Assembly: GCA_014058105.1 (NCBI GenBank)
Contig: JACGCM010000685.1
Coordinates: 186,001-250,000, forward strand
Direction of reading: 5' to 3'
Source: Kingdonia uniflora
Taxonomy: Eukaryota; Streptophyta; Magnoliopsida; Ranunculales; Circaeasteraceae
Length of the DNA: 64,000 bases
The translations under genes and the position numbers were made by a program. Under the pieces are notes generated by a model. That model was not told the DNA's origin, searched no databases, and was given only the letters and a program-made list of their open reading frames with translations. Positions 33,548 to 43,901 of the stretch are shown piece by piece. Each line of letters begins with the position of its first letter. The first letter of the stretch is position 1.

Positions 33548-36500
33548 TTACAAAGGATTCTTTTCTGCTAATGGAGTGTCAGCAGCGCTTCCCCCCACAT
33601 CAAGAGGTCGAGCTTTCAGTTCGCAGGCCACAACAGCTCTACCTTGTTCTATCGATTCTGCCATTCGAGAGCCCAGCTGGGTCTCTAAGACACCCAGAAA
33701 GTTCCCTCGACCTATCTTAGCTCTACAGATGCATCACTTATCCGACAGAGTTTCGAACAAGGTATCTCATTCTGAATCTCAAGTCTTTTTACTTCCTCTT
33801 CAAAATATGTAACAATCACCCTTAACAGCATCAGGTACTACCATTGTTGTGAATCTCACCTTCAACCTCTCGAGAAGTGACTCTAACCTAGCGTACTCAT
33901 TCTTCCGTTCAATTATTTCCGCATCGACCTTATCATGATAGATGACATCTTCTTCTAACTTGGAAATATACTTTGTTGACTCAGCTAGGTTCATAGCTTC
34001 TAAGTCTACTACCCGAGCACGAAGTCTCCCAATTTCTGTGTTCAACTCTTCCCTAGCCGGCATATCTTTCAATAATTCTTCTTTCCTCTTCACAAGCGAT
34101 TCCTTCGCTTTGATCTTCCCTTCCCAAACTTTCTACCTGATAAGAGCAGCATCCAACTTATGCTGGCATTCCCTCAAATTTGCATTTCCCTTCTGGATAT
34201 GCCCATGAATACGAGATACGTCACTATCTAGCTCTCTAATTCGACCTGAGAGACTAACTACATTCCCTCAAACTAAAGGAGCCTTAACCTTAGTTCTACT
34301 TCCCCCAGAACACTCTCTAGCCTTGGCTTTCTTGGTATGAGCAATGGCTTGCGCCAGCTCGGCTTTAAGTAGTGCAACCCTCTCGTTTAAATCGTTGCAC
34401 CTTCATTGCATTTCTCAGAATTCCATATCCTTGGCGGGGAGGACTATTATCAAATGTTTAGCTGCAGCTTCTGAAACTGATAAATTTTCTCGAGCTACCC
34501 TCAGCTCATCGTCCTTTTTGATGAATTTTCATCTCATTCGCTCCAGCTCGTTCCTACAGTTATGAAGATCAGATCGAAATCGTTCCTCTGAGTGTTCCAT
34601 CGTCTGAATACGGTACTAAGCCATGTCGGTCTGCTTACCATTCACAACCGATGCGTCAACTTGACGTTGAAGCTTCTCGAAACGTTTTGTGACCTCAGTT
34701 AGCTCTTTTAATCCATTCTTTATTTTAGAATCTTTCTCTTCGACCTGACGAGTCAGGTCAGAAACGGCCTGAGTCAACTCCACAAGTTTAAAATGCGCCT
34801 TTACGTATTGATCTTCTCTATTCTCACTCACCTCCTTCATCTTATCGAACTGCTCCACAAATTCCCGATTACACATGAGTACGTCATCCTCACGTGCGCG
34901 AGATGAATCTAATTCAACTTGAGAAATATAACAAGTTTTAGTACAGTTCGATTCAGAAGCCTTTTAATATATACATACTACATTTCTAAAGAGACTATGT
35001 GATTTCTAAACTTCTGCTTCCAAATATTTTTAGACTAAAAGTTTGGAGTCCATTCTCAGATGAACGCTTCATGAGTTTTCTTTCAAGATACAAGGTACAT
35101 ACTTTCGATATATCACTCTATATTAATAACGTTGGATTTTTACTATGCATCTATATCCTATTTACTTGATAACTTATCGTTGGTATAACATGCAAGTCGA
35201 AAAACCTATTCCAATCTAATCTGCAGCTCCACTTGCTCAGACAGCAAGGCTTTAGAGGTCTCTCTTTCCCTGGCAAGTCCAGACTCTAGATCATTTTTTC
35301 TGAGACTCATCTTTCTAACTACCTACAAAAGGTTTATAAACAAAGTCAATCTACAGAAGTTTTCTTCCCCACACACAGTTCAAACTACTTACAAATGTTT
35401 ATACAAACACGTATGTCTACCCAACCTTCTCACTACCACTTTCTGGGAGCTCGACGTCATCCCCTTGATTGTCGAGCACCATCTGGCAGGAAATACCATC
35501 TAGACCGTCCACGATCCCTGCCGCTTCTACTTTCTCCTCATCTTCTTCCTCAACATAGGTGTCCGCTTTAATGGCATCCACCCCCTCCTCAGAATAGCCT
35601 TTCAGCATCAAATAATGCCCTAGTCTATCACGTTCCTCAACCATTTTGTCAAGATTGGCCTTTGCCTCCACCTGCAGTTGACCAATCGCCACGGCATGAG
35701 AAGCCTTCAGCTGTTTAACGTCCTTCAAAGCGCCAACCCTGGATCGAGCTAATTGTTTTCCCAGCTCGACATTGATCTTCTTCAGCTCGCTTTTTTTTTC
35801 TTCTATACCGAGCCAAATCCCCTTTACAAGACGAGCAACCTGCAAAAATTACATCGATCTCAGCGATTAGCTCGAAGTATATTAAGCATTTCTTTCTAAT
35901 AATATAAACTTACCATCTTGCTCGTATCTTCCTCTCCTTGAAGGACCACCAACCTAGCCCTTTCCTTGACCTTTTTGAGGTCGTCCACTGAAGCAGATCG
36001 CCCCTCGATAACCTTCTCTCCTTACTCCCCCGAGGGTTCGACCCTCCTCCTCTTATCTTTAGCGACCTCACCACTTCCAGTGGTACCAGAGCCTTTAGCA
36101 TACATTTCTTTAGATATTTTTGAGCTACTTTGCTCGGCTTTACAGGATTCAGCTGAGCCAAACTTTTAGTTCCAGAAGTCTTAGACAAATTAGTTTGAAC
36201 TTCCTCACCACTTACTTGCCTTTTTCCTTCACCGACCCCCGCCATCGACCTGGTAGACTGAGCCTTTTGAACCTTATTCGACCTACTGTCAACCCTCTTC
36301 TTTCTACTCAGGCCGAGCCCCTTCAACACCAGTTCGAGTTCAGTCTCCTCTTCCGCAATTTTGTCCAACAGGGATTCCATCCTTTCCACTGTAGACTTAA
36401 CTCCTGCAATAATAACATTTTTACTATCAACTACGGTTGTCAAAAAAACATAACAATAATTTTATCCATGTATGTTTATACTTACTTTGTTTTACAGTTC

Positions 36501-37805
36501 TAAACCAAAGGTTCAAAGGTTCTTCATCATCTCTTTGAAGGCAATTACCCTTCACCCATATGATGTTGTTATTCCAGGTTCGACCTACTGAATTCAGATC
36601 GAAAAAATGACGCCGAGTTGCGCTCGCACAGAAATAAGACCCCCCACTGGCCTTAAAAATCTTTACCCCATAAAACTGTAAAACGTCCTCAGAGGTTATC
36701 CTCTTCACTTTTTCTTCCCTTTCCCATTTTCATTCAGATGGTCACATATGGTTATTATCTCCCACATGTTTTCGTTCAATTGAACAGGACATGCCCCAAT
36801 TACATTCATAATCCCTTTTGCCAAATTGGTTAGGGGAAGGCTCAACCCATACTCTAATTGAGATAGCTAACACAAAAACCCTCTGAGAGGTTACTCTGGA
36901 TATCCCCATCTAAATATTCTAACGTGATCGATTTATCTATACCCCTATCTCATTTTTCTACTACCAAATCTGCCAGCAGATAAAAATACTCTTCCCCTTT
37001 CGCTGCCATACAACCCTTAAACTGCCTACCGGCAAACTCTACACAATTGCCCCACTTCCCTCATACAGCCGCCTTGGCTTTACAAAACTCTCTAAAGGAA
37101 TTAGAACCCGAAGAATAAGATACCAATTGACCAGGGAAACCCAGGAATTGTTCCAATCCTACTTCCCCTTCATTATCAGACTCATTCGTCCGACCAGAGG
37201 TTGATACCTCATTAACAGACGAGTTACCCATCATAAAAACAAATTTTATAGGTACATTTTTGACTTACAGAGATGCCTTTCACGCTCGACCTACATACAA
37301 GTTAAGGTATTTATCATTCTTCCGTCTATATATATATATATATAACAATATATCTTTAACATATATCGTATACATCTCTACTAACCTTCAGTTCTGAATG
37401 AGAATCGGCAGTAGAGTCAAGCTTTCCCCTCACAACGCTGTTGTATTGCCACCTACGAGATCCAGAATCTTTTGCCCTCTTCAACCGTTTATCACCTTTG
37501 GATAACTTTTTATTGAATCCCCTAATCTTTCGTCTCTCTCTTTGAGTGCTCTCAAAATTTTGTGAAGTTGTAAAACGTTTGATTGGACACGAAGACGCAC
37601 TCCGTTCTCTCTCCAGCGGCTAACATTTATTATTCTTTGCACGAACCGTCCTCGATTCCAGAACCGAGGCGTCCTTTCCACTCTCCATGTCAGACGCCTT
37701 GTACCTTTTCGATAAAACCACCTTTCCATCATTACAACTCCCCTCATTTTTTAACATATTTTTTCTCCCCATTTTCATATCTTTTCTTGACCATCCCATA
37801 CTCAT
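33548..37805 (-). pseudogene. Antisense multi-exon gene of copy B
   Basis: It has the same exon plan as in copy A: about 37805-37386, 37232-36486, 36403-35914, 35839-35426, 35331-35221, about 34922 down to 33850, and a last exon ending with TAA at 33548. The start is ATG (MSMGWSRKDMKMG). Exon 2 has EYGLSLPLTNLAKGIMN and FRTVKQ; exon 3 has LLDKIAEEETELELVLKGLG; exon 4 ends SGSEKVG; exon 6 is a long coiled coil (KAHFKLVELTQAVSDL). Stops occur in exons 1 and 2 and several in exon 6. The donor after exon 5 is AT instead of GT, whereas copy A keeps GT. Both copies share codon-level similarity and splice sites, so the gene was functional in their ancestor. Confidence 0.75.
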
Positions 37806-39121
37806 GATGACTTACTTTGTATAATGTCAGAGTTCTATTTCCTTTTACATACAAAACAAAACTAGAAGCTTCTGCATTCTCATATTTATGTTTCTCTGTC
37901 CTTGTTTATCATCTGACGTCATTTTCTAAACTACGCAAAATTTCAAAATTATTCAAAATATTTGCTAAAATAGTCTCAAAACATATTCGCCCCTATAGAG
38001 GATCCGCTTGACTTATATTATTTCCGTTACATTCAAAACAATTATATTATTCATAAGACACACTTTACACACTCCCTCACCGATAGCTCAGCATATAACA
38101 AATAAACCAAAGGACTACTCACGTACTTAAGCAATCTTTATAGCCGATCGTCCTACTTTGGCAAGACGAATCCTCTGAGATCGAGTTGTACCACCCTAAT
38201 CTTTCCTCCATTTTTCTTTCAGCCTACCCATATTTATGCGTTTCTCACACACTTTCCCTCGAATACGTGGTTTTTACCTTGTATTTCGTAATAGAAACCC
38301 AAATCTTGGAATCAATTATTAGAACTTATCCCCTCACCAGTATACAAAATAGTCATTGTACTCGACCTTACGCTACCACGAGTATTACCCCTTTTTGACT
38401 TGTAACAGCTCGAGTTTCTACAATTACATATTTTTTACAATTTTTATCCCTCACCATTTAAACATAAGTCATTTATATCAGCACGACATTGTCGGCACAT
38501 ATTCATCTCAGTTTGAGCAACATTACACCATTGTTTAATCACTTATAAGCAGTAATTCAACCAACACTCAACACAATTCAGTTCGATTCAAAGAAATTTT
38601 TCTATAAACAATTTAATAAATATCAACTTTTATTCATGTCAAAGATATTACATACGATTTACAGATAACAAGTTTTCATATAGGAATACAACATAATGTT
38701 ATCCATCCAGCACCAAACTCCAGGTACTTTACAGATAACAAGTTTTCCCTATTTGTAAAAAGTCGCAGGTCATTCAGGCACGCCAAGGTATCATGTCTTC
38801 TAGTTCTTCTTAATTCAGTGATTCTTCACCCTGATGCAAAGAAGACATTTGACACAATAAAATATTTCCCTCACATGAATTTGATCGAAGTCGAGTCGAA
38901 CATTAAACGGAAACTATGCAAGTAGTGGACTCAGTGTTGGCCCCCACAAAAGAAGATGAAGGTCTTCTGAACGCAAAAACACAATGGAAATGCGTCAGCA
39001 GGTTCCCTCTTTCTCATCCTGCTCCTCCATTGCCATCACCGCCTCTTCTATAACTACCACCACCAAAGAGTTGGTAGAGATGAAGAGGCCCTAACCTTAG
39101 AATCCATGGCAACACAAGAAA

Positions 39122-39424
39122 TCAGCATATCTGCCCCGCAGATACACTTAACCCTGCATATGAAACCCTAACTTTGTCTTCTGCAAGAGTGCGGAGACAG
39201 GCCCAACGTTCCTCGCCTGTCAAGACGAAGGCATGAAATCTCCACTTATAGTAAAAATCTTCCTCAGCATCAACCGTTTCCTCTTCCGACAAGCCTTGGT
39301 ACGTCGGAGGAATAGGGGCGGGTATCGCCATTTCCAATGAACGGTCATCAAAGTATTTCAACTTCAACCTCTGGGTTTCAGATACAATACCCTCTTCAAG
39401 AACCATACTCCAAGTTTTCACCAT
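39122..39424 (-). CDS. Second antisense ORF of copy B, upstream of the 3' LTR
   Basis: An ATG at 39422-39424 opens 100 codons starting MVKTWSMVLEEGIVSE, then LKLKYFDDRSLEMAIPAP, PTYQGLSEEETVDAEEDFY and LTGEERWACLRTLAED. Copy A has the same ORF. The protein is acidic in the middle and matches no domain I know. It lies between the antisense gene's first exon and the 3' LTR, so it could be a separate gene or an upstream exon of the same antisense transcript. Confidence 0.5.
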   Translation of the reverse strand: MVKTWSMVLEEGIVSETQRLKLKYFDDRSLEMAIPAPIPPTYQGLSEEETVDAEEDFYYKWRFHAFVLTGEERWACLRTLAEDKVRVSYAGLSVSAGQIC

Positions 39425-39720
39425 CTCAGAAAAAGTTACGCATGCAGGAATTGTTCCAAAGATTTTCTAAAGGTACTCTTTATATAACCCTAAATTTATT
39501 GTGCAGGTACGTTTTTCCATGCGTCATCATTCATTACAAACACGACTATTCAAACGCAATTATCGCATACATCCGCATCATCATTTAATACCCATCACTT
39601 CCCAATATCGCGTAACTTCTACCCAGTCAAACACCATCATTACTCCGTTTCGAATTTCAAACTTTTCATACAATTTTTCTCAACCAAAGCCACTCGTGAC
39701 TTCGGTTGCGAAAGGGCAAT

Positions 39721-40280
39721 TATAGGGACTTATCCCTCGATCTCACTCATAATCGAGCTTACCAAGCTCGATTTATCTCCATCTCAGGCTCACGCATTTT
39801 CAGCATTTAAACACTCCAATCAATATTCTAACCAACCCCACGAACTACTCAAGAACGTGGGTCGAGCTAAACCCAGAAAACGTTAACCAGTCAAAGATAC
39901 ATGTCTCCCACAAACTCGTCAATTATTCAGTCAACCGCCACTAACCACATATTTCAGAAAACGTGTTCCAGCACGACAAAGAGTTGTGGGAAAATCCTAT
40001 ATAAGGGAAAAGTTTCAGAAGAGACAGGGGCCAGAAAAGTTACTCAAACTTCTTATTTATAAGATCAAAAGCATTTCTATATTCAGATATCCATTCCAAG
40101 CAATAAAGATACTTTTACAAAAATCTTCCATCGAGGTCATGATTTTTTACCTATTGAGAGGTTTTCCACGCTAAAAACACATGTTTTCATTTCTTATTTT
40201 CCATTAGAATATTGTTGCAGGTTCATTGATGTGATAGCTAATTCCTAATTATTTCGAGCTTACAGAATTTGGTCATTACA
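39721..40280 (+). repeat. 3' LTR of copy B
   Basis: It begins tatagggact (TG mutated to TA) and ends ggtcattaca. It is preceded by the purine-rich gcgaaagggcaat, the probable polypurine tract. TATA-like tcctatataagg lies near 39997. An 18-base stretch present in the 5' LTR is missing. Confidence 0.9.
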
Positions 40281-41266
40281 CGCACCATCCTAATCTCTTC
40301 TCCATATTCATAAAATCATTCTACCCTTATTTATAATTTTTTTACTAAACTTTCCCCACAAATCGTGATATTAACCTTTTATCTCGTAACAGACAACCAA
40401 GAATCTTGAAAAAATCTATTTGGACTTATCCCTTTCCTCGAACTCATACGTCGAGCTTATTCTTTCAAGATTTATTCTTCTATCAACCTCTATTAGCTCA
40501 AATTTTCGCATTACAAATTTCTTACCATTTTTCTCTCCCACATTTTTAGCATGCAGAACAAATCATGCTTACATCACAACATAAATTTTCGCACATATTT
40601 ATCTCAGTTTAAATATTACAATAACAATATTGTCAGTATACATACAGTTCAAATTATTTTATACATTCTTCAAAACATTTTCAGCTCGATTTCTACGAAC
40701 TACTTTATATCTATATCAACACAAGTAATTGAATGATAAATTTTATTCATGTCGGAAAAAATTACACGCTTTTTATAGATAACAACTCTTTCAGTAATCG
40801 ATCTCAGGTACTTTACAGATACCTAATCTGGCCAGAACCCAACTTCAGGTATTTTATAGATAACAAGTTTTTTAGTACTTTTGTAAGTAAAGGTCATTCA
40901 GGCACTCCGACGCATCAAATCATTTACTTTATCCTACTTTAGTGATCTTTCACCCTGATGCAAAGCAGAAATTGAAAACAACAAAAAGTTTCCCTCACAT
41001 GAGTTTGGTCGAAGTTTAGTCGAACTTCAAATGAAAACTATACAAGCAGTAGACTCAGTGCTGGCACCAACTCTTCAAACTAAAGGTCTTCTAAGCGCAA
41101 AAACATGATGGAAATACAGAAACAGACTTTCATTATTCGTCTCCCTCTTTCACTACCATCACCTCCTCCTCTAAAACTGCCACCTCCGAAGAGTTAGTAA
41201 AGATGAAGAGGGCCTGACCTTAGAATCCATGGTGATACAAAAAATTAACATAACAGCCCCGCAGTT

Positions 41267-41542
41267 ATGCCTATCCCTGCATCTAACCAACATTATCCTC
41301 TGCCAGAGTACGGAGACAAGCCCAATGTTCCTTGCCTGTCAAGACGACAACGTGAACCTCCACCTACAGTAGAAATCCTCCTCAACTTCAACCGTTTCGT
41401 CTTCCGACATACCTTGATAAGTCGGAGAAACAGGAGCGAGTATCAACATCTCCAAGGATCGGTCGCCAAAGTATTTCAACTTCAACATTTGCATTTCAGA
41501 CGCAATTCTCTCTTCAAGGACCATCCTCTGAGTCTTCACCAT
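41267..41542 (-). pseudogene. Second antisense ORF of copy A
   Basis: An ATG at 41540-41542 opens MVKTQRMVLEERIASE, LKLKYFGDRSLEMLILAP, PTYQGMSEDETVEVEEDFY. A shift/stop after WRFTLSS separates the C-terminal half. It aligns along its length with the copy B ORF at 39122-39424, including the acidic centre. Confidence 0.5.
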
Positions 41543-41880
41543 TTTTAATATTTAAGAGAATTTAACAAATCACAAGGGTACTCTGCATCAAATATTTGAT
41601 GCAGGTACTATTTATATAACCCTACATTTATTGTGCAGGTATGTTTTTCCAAACGTCATTATTCATTATAGACGCGGCTCTTCATATCATAACTGTCACA
41701 TACATCAGCATCTACATCCTTATTAAATATACGTCATTTCCCTATAACCCGCGTAACTTCCATACAATCAAAGCCATCTTTACTCCATTTCCACTATCAA
41801 GAACTTCAACCCAAATACCAATTACATACATATTATTTTTCAACCAAAGCCACTCGTGACTTTGGTTGTGAGGGGGCGAT

Positions 41881-42504
41881 TGTAGGGACCTATCCCTCGA
41901 TCTCACCTACAATCAAACTGTCGCTAGTTCGAATTACCTCCATATCAGACTCATACGTTTTTAACATAACTTCTCCAGTCAACATTCCAATCTACTCTAC
42001 GAACTGGTAAAGAACGTGGGTTAAACTTTAAGCTAAAAAACCTTATCCAGTCAAAGACACCTGTCTCTCATAAACTTGTTAGTTACTCAGTCAACCGCCA
42101 CTAACCATATTGTTCGGAAAATATGCTCTAGCACGATGAAGAGCTACGGAGAAGGCCTATATAAAGAAAAAATTCTAAAAGAGACAAGAACCATAAAAAA
42201 CTTACACAAGAGATCATCAAGAAACTACTTGTTCTAGATTCTCATAAACATTTAAATTTCTTAGTTATAAGGTTCAAGCATTTCTATATCTAGAGATCAC
42301 TTGTAATAAGATATCCGCCTTAAACAATAAATATACTTTTACAAAAGTCCCCCACTCGAGGTCATGGTTTTTTACATATTCAGAGGTTTTCCACGCTAAA
42401 ATCACCTGTGTCATTTTTTGCTTTCTATTAGAATATTGTCACAGGTTCATTGGTGTGATAGCAAATTCCAAGCCATTTCGAGCTTACAGGATTTGGCCAT
42501 TACA
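41881..42504 (+). repeat. 3' LTR of copy A
   Basis: It begins tgtagggacc and ends ggccattaca. The purine run gtgagggggcgat just before it is the probable polypurine tract. TATA-like cctatataaa lies at about 42157. Confidence 0.92.
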
Positions 42505-43359
42505 TTTGTTACGATCCTTGAAGAGATTAAGGTCAAGTCATCCTACAAAGACAATGAGCTAAGAGATAACCCTCACTCTAAGCAGTATCTTTTTAATTGG
42601 ATCTTGCATGGATTGTTAACCTTGAAACAACCAATAAGTTGGGAACCTATCTGAGACTCTAAGCATATTGTGGAAAAGATAAGGGATCTAATGGAAGAAT
42701 CAAAGCTTGTGAAGCTTAATTCAATTTTGAAACAAATTATGTTGATGTTAATCTTGTTGGCATTTATCATGACGTTATTTGGGTGAAGTACACCCCCAAC
42801 CCCTTTGATCAAAACCTAAAAGACATTATATGTAGTGAAATTAGTTGACATGTCTATATGAGATTGCAATTGTATATCAAATAGACTTTTGTGTGCATGC
42901 ATCTATTTACCTCAGTTTTTCCATGGGTAACCCTATATCTATTTACCTCTGTTTTTCTATAGGTAACCCTGCATGTATGGAATCCCTTCTACTGTAACTT
43001 CTATTAGATATGTTATGTATGTTAAGGAGGGAATGTTCCACCCTAGTTTGTCGCTAAAAAACCAATACTTAGAAAAAGAATACTAAAAGCTAGTCTAATA
43101 TGCAATAAATAATCATAACTCGTGGAGGAATTCTTAATCCAAAAGTCAATCAAAATTGAATCAACAATCATATAACTATCACAAAGTGAACTTTGTAAAC
43201 ATAAAAGAATCACAAACAAATAAACCAAAAGAAACCATAAGAAATACCTCGATATAATCCAAATTTTGATTCAAGTTATATATATCGTTCCCCGCACCGT
43301 TGTGTCCATTTTCTCCCCTAATTAGAAGTGAACTATGAAGCACACAACCATTTCTTTTA
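42505..43359. other. No gene identified; short tandem repeat
   Basis: Right flank of copy A. A plus-strand frame (LEEIKVKSSYKDNELRD…) is open for about 50 codons but is not recognised. At about 42899-42978 a unit with atctatttacct and ggtaaccct occurs twice, about 48 bases apart. Confidence 0.35.
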
Positions 43360-43793
43360 GAGCATCTCCAATAGAGGTGAGTGGGAGTGAGAATCCTCAC
43401 ACTCACCTCTTAAATCACATTCAATAGGCAGGTGGATATGAGAATTCTCACCCCACTCGCCAAAAGAAGAAGAAGATAATTCACACACAATGGAAGAAAA
43501 AAAATCTCCACTCGCTATAGGCAGGCTCGCGACTTTCTAATAGACGCCCACAATAAAATAATTTGTACTTTCAGTTAAAAAAAATTAACAATTTATTCTA
43601 AAAACTTGGGCGCCATTTGTGTAGGCGCGTATTTTTTTTTTACTTTTTCTATCTCATATGAGTTGGCAATATTTTAGCCATAAATATATTTCAATTTCTC
43701 ACACTTTCTTTTGTGCCGTTGGAGTCCAAGGTGGTGTGGGTGTAGGAATTCACACTTGGTAGAAATCTCACACCCATTTGTGTTGGGGATGCT
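43360..43793. mobile_element. MITE with GAGCATCTCC-type ends
   Basis: The left end is gagcatctccaata and the right end tgttggggatgct, an imperfect terminal inverted repeat common among gene-associated plant MITEs. Inside the left end is a small perfect hairpin (gaggtgagtg and cactcacctc). No clear target duplication was found, so superfamily assignment is open. Confidence 0.6.
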
Positions 43794-43901
43794 TATTTCC
43801 TCGAGATACTTCACATTGCCTGAGCCTAATGAAATGTCGATTACAACAAACTAAACATGACCTAAAACTACAGCAAGTCGTCGTCGTCTAATAAAGCAAA
43901 A

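Larger units (their letters stand above)
26613..40280 (+). mobile_element. Tat-type Ty3/gypsy retrotransposon, copy B (inserted in copy A)
   Basis: LTRs lie at 26613-27192 and 39721-40280, and the whole is 13.7 kb. Flanks are ttcac (26608-26612) and cgcac (40281-40285), an imperfect 5-bp duplication (3 of 5). Sequence before and after joins into a continuous match to copy B's own 3' region, so the insertion point within copy A is certain. Order and content are the same as copy A: gag, protease, RT, RNase H, archaeal-type RNase H, integrase, tandem array, antisense multi-exon gene, antisense small ORF, LTR. In the first 60 LTR bases I count 6 differences by hand against 9 for copy A, in line with a later insertion. 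All genes are broken. Confidence 0.92.
14706..42504 (+). mobile_element. Tat-type Ty3/gypsy retrotransposon, copy A (outer, interrupted by copy B)
   Basis: The 5-bp target duplication tttgt is perfect (14701-14705 and 42505-42509). LTRs lie at 14706-15328 and 41881-42504. Without copy B and its 5-bp duplication the element is about 14.1 kb. Plus-strand order is gag, protease, RT, RNase H, a second RNase H and integrase. The second (archaeal-type) RNase H between RNase H and integrase is the known hallmark of the plant Tat lineage. Downstream lie three ~160-bp tandem units, a multi-exon gene on the opposite strand, and then, past copy B, a second antisense ORF and the 3' LTR. In the first 60 bases the two LTRs differ at 9 positions by hand count, mostly transitions, so the insertion is old. 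Every coding region is broken. Confidence 0.93.

Noticed and set aside
14640..42520. Inverted words aggatcgttacaaa and tttgttacgatcct flanking copy A
   Set aside because: Short and imperfect; they fit chance at an LTR insertion site rather than a larger element, and the 5-bp duplication explains the flanks.
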